Shown here one piece after another: positions 46,201-54,232 of a stretch of DNA of 64,000 bases. Each line of letters opens with the position of its first letter. The first letter of the stretch is position 1. The notes beneath the pieces are model-generated. The model was not told the origin of the DNA. It saw nothing but the letters and a program-made list of their open reading frames with translations, and searched no databases. A program made the translations under genes and the position numbers. This stretch comes from an uncultured Selenomonadales bacterium. GTDB taxonomy: Bacteria > Bacillota > Negativicutes > Acidaminococcales > Acidaminococcaceae. Location: the NCBI GenBank assembly GCA_900315345.1, contig OMYP01000006.1, positions 18,980-82,979 on the forward strand. Direction: 5' to 3'.

Positions 46201-46302
46201 CACGCCGATGTGGGAATAACTGAAAAGACCCAGTACTGTAATCAGCATAAAGATCATGGAAATGCCGATCGGGCGCCGGATGGAAAATTTAGTGATGTTC
46301 AT
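43246..46302 (-). CDS. RND efflux pump inner-membrane transporter (HAE1/AcrB family)
   Basis: A 1018-residue RND transporter of the expected length. GILVDDSIVVLENI contains the paired aspartates of the proton relay, and the N-terminus MNITKFSIRRPIGISMIFML is typical. It exports hydrophobic or amphipathic compounds with the proton gradient. It overlaps the membrane fusion gene by four bases. In a tetrapyrrole island it may remove toxic porphyrins or bilins, but a general drug pump is equally possible. No TolC-like outer-membrane channel lies next to it. Confidence 0.92.
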   Translation of the reverse strand: MNITKFSIRRPIGISMIFMLITVLGLFSYSHIGVELLPDVESPYISCIVEYPGASTESVEQQLTKPIEDTISTLEGVKEIRSVSMTGRCEVFIELSRDQDPNLASVEATKRLNKIRSSLPADIDEPVVLKRSAEEYPVLEIAVTGKQEAADLHAMAENTFKEKLQQAEGVADVSVTGGAEKEIAVLVNQDQLNYYNLTLKDITDAIRSENAMVSAGSVYSENRQVSVRLDSQYKSAADIERISISKNGRSFLLRDVADVQIKNKRSSRYARMDGNDAVSMEVYKTSGSNIVDTADNVLKKLEELRKSFPDYTFTLVYNQATFVKNSLNNTLRTLLEGLVTTGLVLYLFLRGWRSASAVMIAIPTSLIATFFLMYAAGFTFNMMSLMGMATCIGILVDDSIVVLENIHRFLQNGYNASDAAEQGRMQIGMAAIAMTLCDVVVFLPIAFMQSATGQLFRQFGLTIVFATLMSLVVSFTLTPMMASKLYAKGLEEPKGKVWDFFDKLERNTIQRYEVVLRNCLQHPKKLLTGIAALFICSLLLIPLGIVGAEYMPKTDESALQVNVELPIGSNAQQTNEVLLLFDDYLRTIPEITHHLSYVTTLERNGKIFITLCNKNDRSRSVWNIAEEIRSFARKNLGSASARVNVIQSSVAGVSGGRNLVRSPLQIELKGSSMEVLAEESARVEKILRETNGVKDVKNSYVEGNPELKVVVDRDKLEYYGASLNQVLRSFASAITGQRAGVLSNDENNHGKDTEINVRFAGGEGFQTEELKSIPIPARGGSVYLGDLATIEETVGPTTIRRLNKERFINVQGNLTDRPLNEVKQEIEQKIKAANLRCRYEFSGQTATMNTSFKEMIMALSMSLLLIYLLLAVLYESVFTPFIRMFSLPLGIIGSIFFLLFTNNTINLYSLIGILVMDGLVAKNGTLLLDYTLTRIHEGISPLEAVVEAGKVRLKPIFMTALTMVVGMLPTALSLSEGSETRVSMAWVIIGGMITSTVFTLFVIPVLFLWLKKHFPKRI

Positions 46303-47630
46303 TTTTCTTCTTCCTTCTTGCCCAGATCGGTCACCTGAAGTCCTTCACGGAGGCGGGTGATGTTATCGGTAATGACCCGGTCCCCGGCCTGTAAGCCGCT
46401 GACGATTTCTGCAAATTCCGGATTGCGGATTCCGGATTGCACCGGTTTACGGTGAACTTTTTTGTCGTCTCCCAAAATGAAGGCGTACTGTTTTCCGTTT
46501 AATTCCAACAGGGCGCTGCGATTTACGAATAGCGCCTTGTCTTTTTGTAAAAAACGCAGGGTTCCCCTGGCAAACATGCCGGACTTTACCTGGCCGTCCG
46601 TTTTATCCAGAGCTATGCGCACCATGTAATTTTTGTTTTCACGATTTTTATCTGGGCTGACAAAGGTGATCTTTCCATCATATTTTTTACCCAGGGATTC
46701 CACAAAAACCGAAACCGTTTCCCCGGTATTCAGTAAGGCTGCATCATATTCGGACACATAGCAGTTCAGGTTCAGGGCGCTGTTGTCTACAATGGTGAAG
46801 AGGTGAGTCCCTGCCTGGACGTAATTTCCGGCTTCCGCGTTCCGGAAGCTGATGATCCCTTCCCGGGGGGCCCGGATGGTCATGTCCTCCCGCTGGTTTT
46901 CCAGCAGCAGTTTGGAATTGCGGCGTTGCTCCGCCCGCTCGGCCCGCTGGGCCACATAGGCAGGCTTGCCGTCATAAAGTTTTTGATTGGTGAGAGATTC
47001 CAGGTTGGCCTTTGCGCTGAGCATCTGCTGTTCCACTTCATCCAGGGCCAGTTTGGACACGGCGCCTTTTTTAAATAATTCCGTGTAACGGTCAAAATTT
47101 GTTTTTTTCAAATTATAATCGCTCTGGTATTTGGCGAAATTGGACTGGAAGGTGGCGTCGTACCGTTCCGTGTAGGCGTCATAGGATTTAAAATCCGCTT
47201 CCGCCCGGTCGATCTGGATGTTGATATCCTTTAAATCCTGCTGGGCCAGCACGTCCCCGGCGGAAACTTTGTCCCCTAAATCTTTATGAACTTCCGTAAT
47301 CATACCGGCGTACTTGTTTACCACGTTGATCTTCGCCGCAGCGCTGGTCTGGCCGAACAGGGTTACGGTTTTATACATGGGCTCCGGCGCCATTACTTTC
47401 GTATGCACTTCAATTGCAATGGGCTTCCGGTCTGTTTTTGCAGAATTATTTTTCAGCAGGCTCCGGGCCGAAGAGAAGAAGAGCAGGCCAATTACGGCGA
47501 TGCAACACAACGCCAGGGGCTTGTTGTTTTGCAATTGCCAGCGCAGATTTGGAAATACATTATTTATTTTCATGAGACACGTTTTGCAACACTTTAAAAG
47601 ATTTTTGAACAAATTTATGAAATCGTCCAT
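46299..47630 (-). CDS. RND efflux periplasmic adaptor (membrane fusion protein)
   Basis: A 443-residue adaptor with an N-terminal membrane segment (about 38-56), the biotinyl-lipoyl-like start KYAGMITEVHKDLGDKVSAG, a long helical hairpin (about 125-250) and the second lipoyl half IRAPREGIISFRNAEAGNYV. It bridges the RND pump and an outer-membrane channel. AGGGAG precedes ATG 47630; ATG at 47573 is an alternative start. The gene is transcribed away from the 199-residue secreted protein, with the 350-base divergent region between them. Confidence 0.9.
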   Translation of the reverse strand: MDDFINLFKNLLKCCKTCLMKINNVFPNLRWQLQNNKPLALCCIAVIGLLFFSSARSLLKNNSAKTDRKPIAIEVHTKVMAPEPMYKTVTLFGQTSAAAKINVVNKYAGMITEVHKDLGDKVSAGDVLAQQDLKDINIQIDRAEADFKSYDAYTERYDATFQSNFAKYQSDYNLKKTNFDRYTELFKKGAVSKLALDEVEQQMLSAKANLESLTNQKLYDGKPAYVAQRAERAEQRRNSKLLLENQREDMTIRAPREGIISFRNAEAGNYVQAGTHLFTIVDNSALNLNCYVSEYDAALLNTGETVSVFVESLGKKYDGKITFVSPDKNRENKNYMVRIALDKTDGQVKSGMFARGTLRFLQKDKALFVNRSALLELNGKQYAFILGDDKKVHRKPVQSGIRNPEFAEIVSGLQAGDRVITDNITRLREGLQVTDLGKKEEEK

Positions 47631-47872
47631 AGCAAATCTCCCTGAATATTACAACATGAAATATGATGTAAAATATAGTAATTAAAAATATGAAATCTTA
47701 TTAAGATTTTTTTATTATAACATTTTCTTGAGAAATATAAAAGCATGCAAAGGGTGACTCATCATATCTTTAAATTGCTATAAATCTATACTTGGCAGCA
47801 TGAAAAACGATTGCTTCAGATAAGCTCGGATTCATAAATTTTACAAAAAATGGGCAAAATTGTAAAAAATAT

Positions 47873-47903
47873 TTGACAATACAACAGGTATATAGTTTAA
47901 TAT
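47873..47903 (+). promoter_or_regulatory. MerR-type promoter with dyad (site 4)
   Basis: TTGACA (47873-47878), a 19-base spacer and TAATAT (47898-47903), with GGTATATAGT at 47887-47896, 14 bases after the -35 start. It reads into the 199-residue secreted protein and receptor 2. The remaining 47631-47980 is AT-rich divergent promoter sequence without a gene. Confidence 0.7.
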
Positions 47904-47980
47904 GAAGTGTATTTTAATAAGATTTAATATCATTAACTTTAATTTATTAAAATAGCATTTAGCTTATTTGGAGGAATATC

Positions 47981-48580
47981 TTGAAAAAGATCGCATTTAT
48001 AGTACTGGCCTGTCTGTTGCTGACACTGCATACTTCTGCTCTGGCTGCCCGCAGGCAACAGGTGGAAGATGTTCCGGAAAACCCCATGGACTGGCATATC
48101 AGTTCATCACCGGAACTGAGTGAAAAGGAAAAGGAAGCGGCCCGCTGGTCCCTGATCCTGGAAAACGATCTGGGTATTTATGCCTATGACATGGGCACGT
48201 TAGGCTACGTTACTAATAAAAAGGGTACTGTGGATACAAACCTGGTGGGTGCTACAGTCAAGACGCTGTTTACCGATAAAAAAGTCCTGAAGAAGGTGCA
48301 GGAACAATACGCTTCCAAACTGGAAGGGAAAGAAAAAGTGCAGTACTGCCTGCTGGATATGCAGTACAACATGGCGGACCGCACCTACACCGTAAAAGAA
48401 ATGCAGGTCTTTACAAATAAAAACAGATTGATTGAAACCAAAAAAAATAAAACCGGCTTCGTTCCCATTCCGGAAAAATCTTTTGCCGAAGCCATGTATG
48501 AAATCTGCCAGCAGTTTGTAGCAGAGACTGCGACGGCTGGCGCAGGGGAAGAAAAACCGGCGCTGTTAAGCAATAGCTAA
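47981..48580 (+). CDS. Secreted protein of unknown function in the receptor 2 operon
   Basis: A 199-residue protein with a signal peptide (about 1-22, ending SALAA). The mature part has no cysteine pair, lipobox or membrane segment that I recognise. It contains SLILENDLGIYAYDMGTLGY and YCLLDMQYNMADRTYTVKEM, resembling small periplasmic or surface proteins of Negativicutes that respond to growth conditions. It starts with TTG at 47981 after GGAGG. It lies under MerR-type site 4 directly before receptor 2, so a role in ligand capture is plausible but unproven. Confidence 0.75.
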   Translation: MKKIAFIVLACLLLTLHTSALAARRQQVEDVPENPMDWHISSSPELSEKEKEAARWSLILENDLGIYAYDMGTLGYVTNKKGTVDTNLVGATVKTLFTDKKVLKKVQEQYASKLEGKEKVQYCLLDMQYNMADRTYTVKEMQVFTNKNRLIETKKNKTGFVPIPEKSFAEAMYEICQQFVAETATAGAGEEKPALLSNS

Positions 48581-48667
48581 AACAGACGCCGACTTGTGCC
48601 ATTGTTTGTAACTGCAGAAATTTGCATGTGAATTAAGTTAACTCTAAAGTTTGCACCGCTCAGTACG

Positions 48668-48735
48668 GCAGGACCATGAAAGACTGGCTGCGGGAAAAGC
48701 GTACAATAAAATTTTTTATTGAGGAGTGTAAAAAC
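48668..48735 (+). promoter_or_regulatory. Conserved receptor leader MKDWL (copy 2, fused in frame)
   Basis: The same 23-base block as at receptors 1 and 3 lies at 48668-48690. Here the leader frame (ATG 48676, MKDWLREKRTIKFFIEECKN) has no stop and runs in frame into the receptor ATG at 48736, unlike copies 1 and 3. GAGGAG before 48736 marks the normal receptor start. Confidence 0.68.
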
Positions 48736-50748
48736 ATGAAGACAAGCAGAAAAGGTATGTTGATGGCCGCACTGATCTGCGGTACAGTTGCGCCGGTTCT
48801 TTTCAGCGGCAGCGCTTATGCGGCGGAAAAGGAAGATGTGGATGCGGCGTTACAAGCATTTACTTTGGATCCAATGGTTGTAACGTCACAGAGAAGAGAG
48901 ACTAAAGATTTAGATACACCTGCTACGGTAACCGTAGTTACGGAGAAGAAGATTGAAGAAGCAGGTTATAAAAATGTTTTTGATGCAATTGATCACCAAG
49001 TAGGGATTTCCAGTACAGGTTATGGCGATGCTGGTACTGCTTAAGGTATGAGCCAAGGACGTACCATTATTCGTGGCTTTGATCGTGGGACTTTGATTTT
49101 GGTAGACGGAATACCCATGAACTTAAAGAATTATAATGGTATTGATTCTATTCCTATCGATATGGTCAAAAAAATTGAAATAATTAAAGGAGCTGCAGGT
49201 ACTTTATATGGGGCTGAAGCTATGGGAGGCGTTGTAAATATTATTACAAAACGACCTGAAGGGAAGCCTCAATTTAAAATTAGGGGCACAGTTGGGAATT
49301 ATCATAAAGATTATGGCTTAACATATTCAGATTCAAAATTTATTGCAAGCTTCCAACGCGAGTATTCGAATAAGAGGAATCATTCAAATGATTTCCCTGA
49401 TGGATCTGATACAGATTGGTGGGTTGGCAAGGGCGTTCGAAATAGAGCTGCAGTAGCAGCAAATATTACCGACGAATTAAGTGCAAACTTTATGTTTACT
49501 GATACGGATGTGACAAGAGGCGGTCAGAAATATCATAAGTCTAGTGGTAGACCTTACAGTTATCGTTATCAGGACAGACGTATTACAACAGGTCTTCATT
49601 ATGAAGGAAAAACAAACGGTATTAAGGCCACTTTTGGTTACAATTATTACCAAACTGATGGAAGAGATTTTTACAAATCAAGGAAAGAAGGGAAGAAAAC
49701 AGTTTACGATTATTTTGCACATGGAACACCAATTACTAGTTCTGCAGCAGATATGACAAGCTATATTTTTGATGTTCAGAAAAAATTTGATTTTGGTAGA
49801 AATAATTTGGTTGCAGGATATTCGTTCAAAAGAGAAAATTATAAATCAATTTATGATAATGCAAAAGTAGCACATCGTACAAATAACGCACTTTATCTTT
49901 CTTATACACACAATTTTGGTAAAAAATTTAGTACAACATTAGGATTAAGAGGGGAACATATTAACGATCCATATGAAGATCAAAATGTTTTCAATCCTCA
50001 AATCCAAACGCTTTATAAATTTGATGATTCCACTTCTTGGTTTATTAATATTGGACGTGCATTTCAGATGCCGACTGTAGATGCATATTTTTCACAGAAA
50101 AAAGCGGACGGACCTCTTGATCCTGAGAAAGGATGGACATACGAAACAGGAATTAAAAAGCTCATAGGTGATAATCAAAGTGTAAAATTCTCTGTTTATC
50201 ATATGGATATCAAAAATAAAATAGCTTGGACACCTAAGGAATGGGATCCTGATGGAATTCAAAGAGCATATAATTCCGGAGATTTTAAAAATACCGGCGT
50301 TGAAATTGAATATGCTCGGAAGTTTGATGATCATTGGGATTTAAGTGCTTCTTTTGGGTATAGTAATCCCCAAATTTATGGCGTTTCAGTAGATAAAACT
50401 AAGCCTAATGTTTATGTTAGGGAAAAAAATAGAAAATCTGGACCTCAGGGACTGGCAAGATTGGATGGTAGTCTAAACTTAACTTATCGAAATGAAAAAT
50501 TGACCAGTACCCTTTCTTATAAATATTTAGGAGATAGGGAAGATTATAAAGTTTCTAATCCCGATTACAACTTGCGGCAAATTCCAAATAAGTCACGCTT
50601 GACATGGAATACCAATTATCGTTTTACGAAAAACGATACAATTTCATTAACATTAAATAACATCTTTGATCGCAAAAACTACTCAAATCCTTACGGAAAC
50701 CTGGAATTACCGTTTAACTGGAGACTGACCTATACACGTACATTTTAA
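48736..50748 (+). pseudogene. TonB-dependent receptor 2, interrupted by one in-frame TAA
   Basis: A receptor of about 670 codons with a single TAA stop at codon 103 (49042-49044). The first part has the shared signal peptide (KGMLMAALICGTVAP), the TonB-box-like DPMVVTSQRR and the first plug third. After the stop the same frame continues with the rest of the plug (TIIRGFDRGTLILVDGIPMN; LYGAEAMGGVVNIITKRP) and a complete barrel ending RLTYTRTF. Receptor 3 reads through at this place. No frameshift is needed. ATG 49048 could restart translation but without a signal peptide. Either a recent nonsense mutation, an assembly error or a strain switch. Confidence 0.85.
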
Positions 50749-50775
50749 TGGTTAGATGTAATCAAAGTTTATCTT

Positions 50776-50804
50776 AGCGGCGCAGCAATGCGCCGCTTTT
50801 TTTA
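50776..50804 (+). terminator. Terminator after receptor 2
   Basis: AGCGGCGCA (50776-50784) pairs with TGCGCCGCT (50789-50797), followed by seven T. Confidence 0.92.
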
Positions 50805-50831
50805 ACAACATTTATTCGCAAACACAGTCAA

Positions 50832-51755
50832 ATGAAAATCAAAAATAATATTTTAACATTTATTATTTTCTTACTCTCAACTTGTTTCATCTTCGGTTGT
50901 AATAGCAACGCCGGCAACAAAAAGCAAAATGCGGAAGAGCTTCAGGATAATATGATCCGCTATCATCGCATTCTTGCCGCTACACCAGCAATGGAAGAAA
51001 TCGTACTAGGATTGGTTAAACCGGAACAAATTGCGGCGGTAAGCGATTACAGCAGGAAATCGAAATTTCCGGAAATTGCGGCGAAAGCCAAAAGAGTCAA
51101 GGGAGTAATTTCTACAAAACCTTCTACGGAATCCATTATTGCACAAAAGCCGGATGTTGTTTTGCTGCCGGTAGTGTTTGGCAAAACCCAGGCGGAAACA
51201 CTGCGAGACTGTGGGCTACACGTTATTCCTCTTGATGTTCCGGAAGGGTACGAGAACATTAAAAAACGGATTCAATTTATTGCGGATCAGCTTGGGGAAT
51301 CAGAAAATGGAAAACTTTTGACGGCGCGCATGGATGAAAAGGTCAATCGTGTTCGCGCTGCCGTAAAAAATCTTCCTGCGAAAAAGATTGCAGTGGGTTA
51401 TGCGGTCAACGGCGCATTTGGACGGAAAAACGGAGCCTTTGACAATATATGTAAGGAAGCAGGCGTATTAAACGGCGCGGGACTTCTTAATATGAAACGG
51501 GACGAGCAATTGTCCAAGGAACAGATTTTGGAGTTGAATCCGGACGTGATCATTTGTTCCGCAGATGCGACGAGCAGTAAAATGTGGCAGGAAGTTCTGC
51601 AGGATCCTTCTTTTAAAAATATAAAGGCAATACAAAATAAAAATGTCTTTACGTTAGAGGAACGGTATATGAACAGTACTACGCAGTTTTTTGCAGAGTC
51701 AGTTGAGATGATGGCGAAAACGGTGTATCCGGAGTGCTTTAACCATGTGCCATAA
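50832..51755 (+). CDS. Substrate-binding lipoprotein (SBP 5)
   Basis: A 307-residue lipoprotein (lipobox FIFGC, Cys23) with RILAATPAMEEIVLGL, AQKPDVVLLP and ELNPDVIICSAD. It resembles SBP 8 (EEI[LV] at the first loop and a GAFGR/GASGS stretch in the second lobe). It follows receptor 2 behind a terminator and overlaps SBP 6 by 11 bases, so the two are translated together. Confidence 0.86.
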   Translation: MKIKNNILTFIIFLLSTCFIFGCNSNAGNKKQNAEELQDNMIRYHRILAATPAMEEIVLGLVKPEQIAAVSDYSRKSKFPEIAAKAKRVKGVISTKPSTESIIAQKPDVVLLPVVFGKTQAETLRDCGLHVIPLDVPEGYENIKKRIQFIADQLGESENGKLLTARMDEKVNRVRAAVKNLPAKKIAVGYAVNGAFGRKNGAFDNICKEAGVLNGAGLLNMKRDEQLSKEQILELNPDVIICSADATSSKMWQEVLQDPSFKNIKAIQNKNVFTLEERYMNSTTQFFAESVEMMAKTVYPECFNHVP

Positions 51756-52728
51756 AAAACAGAATTATATATTTTGGATAATCGTTCTTCTATTTTTACT
51801 GGCGCTTGCAGGATGCAGTCCCGCGGTCAGCAAAAAAGCATTGCCATACATGAAAAATGAAAAAACGTATCTCGGCCTGCGTGATGTTGAAGGGCATGAA
51901 ATCAAAAATCTTCCACAACCTCGTCGTATTGTGTCTTTAACCATTCGTTCCGATGAAATTTTAATGGAGTTGGCAGAGGAGGGAACTGTTATTGCATTAA
52001 GCAAGTGGGCCGACGACCCGGTTGCTTCCAATATTTCAGAAGCGGCAAAACAGATTCCTTTACGCGCCTTGCCATCGGAAGAAATGATTTTGGGTATGAA
52101 GCCGGACCTGGTGGTAGCCTCCCAGTCCCAGCCTTATGATCTGATTTACCGGCTGCGCAGTCTGGGGATACCGGTTTATGTTTGCCCGCTGGCCCACAAT
52201 GTGAAAGATACGGAAAAATTAATATTGGAATTTGGGAAACTGTTGCGCAGGGAGCAGAAGGCTAAAGAAATGGTTGACCGAATGGAAGAAGTAATTCGGA
52301 GCTACGCAGAGAAAATTTCCAAAATTCCGGAAGAGGAAAAAGTTACGGTATATCGCTTCACTGTAAGCGGGGGCAACGGCGGTAAAAATACATATTACGA
52401 TGATATATGTAATAAAGCCGGCGTTAAAAACGCAGCGGCCCAAATGGTATTCCGGGGCACGCAGCTTCTGCCCAAGGAACAGGTACTGCAGATGAACCCG
52501 GACGTGATTTTCCTTCCCACCTGGGACTGGAGCGGCAAACTGGATCTGGAAGCTTATAAACGGGATATTATTGAAGATCCCGCGCTGCAGACAGTAAAAG
52601 CCATTAAAAATAAAAGGTTGTATGTGATTCCCGATACCCACATGCTTTGTTCTTCCCAGTACATGGTGGAATGCATCAGGGATATTTATGAAGCGTGTTA
52701 TGGGGAAAACGGAAGGCATATAAATTAA
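51745..52728 (+). CDS. Substrate-binding lipoprotein (SBP 6)
   Basis: A 327-residue lipoprotein (lipobox LALAGC, Cys24) with RIVSLTIRSDEILMEL, GMKPDLVVAS and NPDVIFLPTWDW. It groups with SBP 1 and SBP 2 by the [ST]DEIL loop and the [PT]DWD/TWDW segment. Two different binding lipoproteins in overlapping genes, with no permease, suggest that they share a transporter encoded elsewhere. Confidence 0.86.
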   Translation: MCHKKQNYIFWIIVLLFLLALAGCSPAVSKKALPYMKNEKTYLGLRDVEGHEIKNLPQPRRIVSLTIRSDEILMELAEEGTVIALSKWADDPVASNISEAAKQIPLRALPSEEMILGMKPDLVVASQSQPYDLIYRLRSLGIPVYVCPLAHNVKDTEKLILEFGKLLRREQKAKEMVDRMEEVIRSYAEKISKIPEEEKVTVYRFTVSGGNGGKNTYYDDICNKAGVKNAAAQMVFRGTQLLPKEQVLQMNPDVIFLPTWDWSGKLDLEAYKRDIIEDPALQTVKAIKNKRLYVIPDTHMLCSSQYMVECIRDIYEACYGENGRHIN

Positions 52729-52830
52729 AATTACTCTACAGGCTTTATCTGGATAAGGTACAGTCTTTTTTATTTGAAGTTAACAGCAAAAAGGTTAAGT
52801 ACAAAATATAAAGCGAAATAGGGTGCTGCT

Positions 52831-52984
52831 ATCAAAGTGAAATATGAAGAGGACCGGTTAGTGCCGGCAGAGGTTTTCGGGGGCAGACGTAAAAGCTCCA
52901 CTCTCAGGCAGTTTGAATTTACTATCGCTCAATCATTACTATCAAAGCTTCCAATAAGGTTCTACATTTAAAAACTTAAGAGTA
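52831..52984. repeat. 155-bp dispersed noncoding repeat, copy A
   Basis: Nearly identical to 63319-63473. The first 100 bases differ at about one position; both contain an internal GGACCGGTTAGTGCCGG and end with TTCCAATAAGGTTCTACATT then AAAAACTTAAGAGTA. Both are followed after 30-45 bases by a TTGGTCG/CGACCAA hairpin (here AAGTTGGTCG at 53026-53035 with CGACCAACTT at 53042-53051). It has no convincing coding frame. It fills most of the gap 52729-53236 and is probably a mobile-element end or remnant. Confidence 0.85.
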
Positions 52985-53042
52985 AGATGAACTAAAAACC
53001 AGTAACCATGCGTGTTTGAAGTTATAAGTTGGTCGTTTTTAC

Positions 53043-53115
53043 GACCAACTTCAATGATCGGAAACGCATAAGATATTTACAGCGTTTGAAGTCGAAAAGA
53101 TTGCAGGCAGTTTTG
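53043..53115. repeat. Direct repeat flanking the Rpn remnant, left copy
   Basis: GACCAACTTCAATGATCGG then AAACGCATAAGATATTTACA and GCGTTTGAAG...ATTGCAGGC resembles 53783-53855 (GACCAACTTCATTAATAGG, AAACGCATATGATTAACAGC, ATTGCAGGT). The two copies bracket the decayed nuclease gene. Confidence 0.6.
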
Positions 53116-53236
53116 CAACCTTTTTCACACTAACTTCATGGAAATTTCTTTCTCCGTCTGCTATAATGAAATTGCGGGGAATCGTGCCGGTCGGAAAGGT
53201 TGGTGAAAGTTTGCGTAAAGAAATTGACTGAAACGG

Positions 53237-53628
53237 GTGACCATAAAAAACAATTTTCTATTTCAGGAAACGTTGCGGAACGAATGGCTTTGTAAGTATT
53301 TTCTGAATCGTATCCTGCACATACAGGTCAAAAACATCCGTTATACGGAAACGGAAAAGACGATGAAAGCGCAATTGAGCAGCAAGAATACCCGGCTTGA
53401 TGTGTATGTGGAGGATATGGGAACAACGATGACTGGAGGTTGAGGATCATGACGCTTGATATGGAAATTGAGGATATGAAACGGCGTACTGCAAAACGTG
53501 AACGGGAAAAAGGCAGAAAAGAAAAAACAATTGAAATTGCCCGGAATATGCGCGCCGAAGGTATGGACGATGCTCTGATTGCCAAATTGACGCAGCTTTC
53601 TGAAGAAGAAGTGGCGGCACTGGCGTAA
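53237..53628 (+). pseudogene. Decayed Rpn/PD-(D/E)XK recombination-promoting nuclease remnant
   Basis: Two fragments in different frames. The first (53237-53443) has FLFQETLRNEWLCKYFLNRI and LSSKNTRLDVYVEDMG, matching the N-terminal nuclease part of Rpn-type proteins. The second (about 53449-53628, frame +1) is the typical Rpn C-terminus: ERKE-type charged helix, then IEIARNMRAEGMDDALIAKL and TQLSEEEVAALA. The central part, normally about 150 residues with the catalytic core, is missing. The gene is thus an internal deletion product and is not expected to work. Confidence 0.72.
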
Positions 53629-53679
53629 GCGCAAGTAACGATTTGAAACTAAAAATAACCCTGCACTATTTACCCTGCG

Positions 53680-53712
53680 ATGCCCGCCAGCGATGGCGGG
53701 CATTATTTGTTT
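53680..53712 (+). terminator. Terminator after the Rpn remnant
   Basis: ATGCCCGCC (53680-53688) pairs with GGCGGGCAT (53695-53703), followed by a T-rich tail. A second hairpin, CTCCCAGAC/GTCTGGGAG, lies at 53758-53780. Confidence 0.8.
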
Positions 53713-53782
53713 ACGGCTTGCAGAAACAAACTGTAAGTCAGAGAATTTCTTTACGAACTCCCAGACTTGTCGTCTGGGAGGT

Positions 53783-53855
53783 GACCAACTTCATTAATAG
53801 GAAACGCATATGATTAACAGCGTCTGCAGCAAAAAAATTGCAGGTGCTGTTTTTT
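53783..53855. repeat. Direct repeat flanking the Rpn remnant, right copy
   Basis: Counterpart of 53043-53115. The stretch 53629-54232 otherwise holds the two hairpins, AT-rich promoter sequence, a dyad-only MerR-type match at 53981-53990 and the receptor 3 leader; no gene is visible. Confidence 0.6.
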
Positions 53856-53980
53856 ATGCCTATATTCGAAGCTCACAGTAATTTCCATAGAGTGAAAGCC
53901 TCGAATTTTTATCTGATTTTTTCTAATTTTAGTTTACAACAAATCAATTATGTGATATTATTTGCAGGAATATATTAAAC

Positions 53981-53990
53981 GATATATAGT
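53981..53990 (+). promoter_or_regulatory. Weak fifth MerR-type dyad upstream of receptor 3
   Basis: GATATATAGT matches the dyad of sites 1-4, but no TTGACA lies 14 bases upstream and no good -10 follows at the expected place. It could be a weaker or decayed site; confidence is low. Confidence 0.35.
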
Positions 53991-54168
53991 ACCAATAAAT
54001 ATTGAAAATCTTATAAAATTATTTTTTGGTAAAACGATTGGTGAAGTTTAATGATGAATACAATCAAATTGAATGATATTACTGTTTTCTGTGAACATAA
54101 GCTTTTTATAACAAAATATTAGCTTTGCAATTGAAGCAGAATTTAAAACTGATTGTAAATGAAGTACT

Positions 54169-54232
54169 GCAGGACCATGAAAGACTGGCTGTGGGAAAAA
54201 TTTTCAATAAATTATTTTTAAGGAGTGTTATC
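54169..54232 (+). promoter_or_regulatory. Conserved receptor leader with short ORF MKDWL (copy 3)
   Basis: The same 23-base block lies at 54169-54191. ATG 54177 opens a 14-codon frame (MKDWLWEKFSINYF) whose TAA (54219-54221) overlaps the receptor ribosome-binding site AAGGAG (54220-54225), again a coupling arrangement. Confidence 0.7.

Noticed and set aside
49042..49044. Recoding (selenocysteine or pyrrolysine) at the receptor 2 stop
   Set aside because: The codon is TAA, which is not used for either amino acid, so a mutation or sequence error is more likely.
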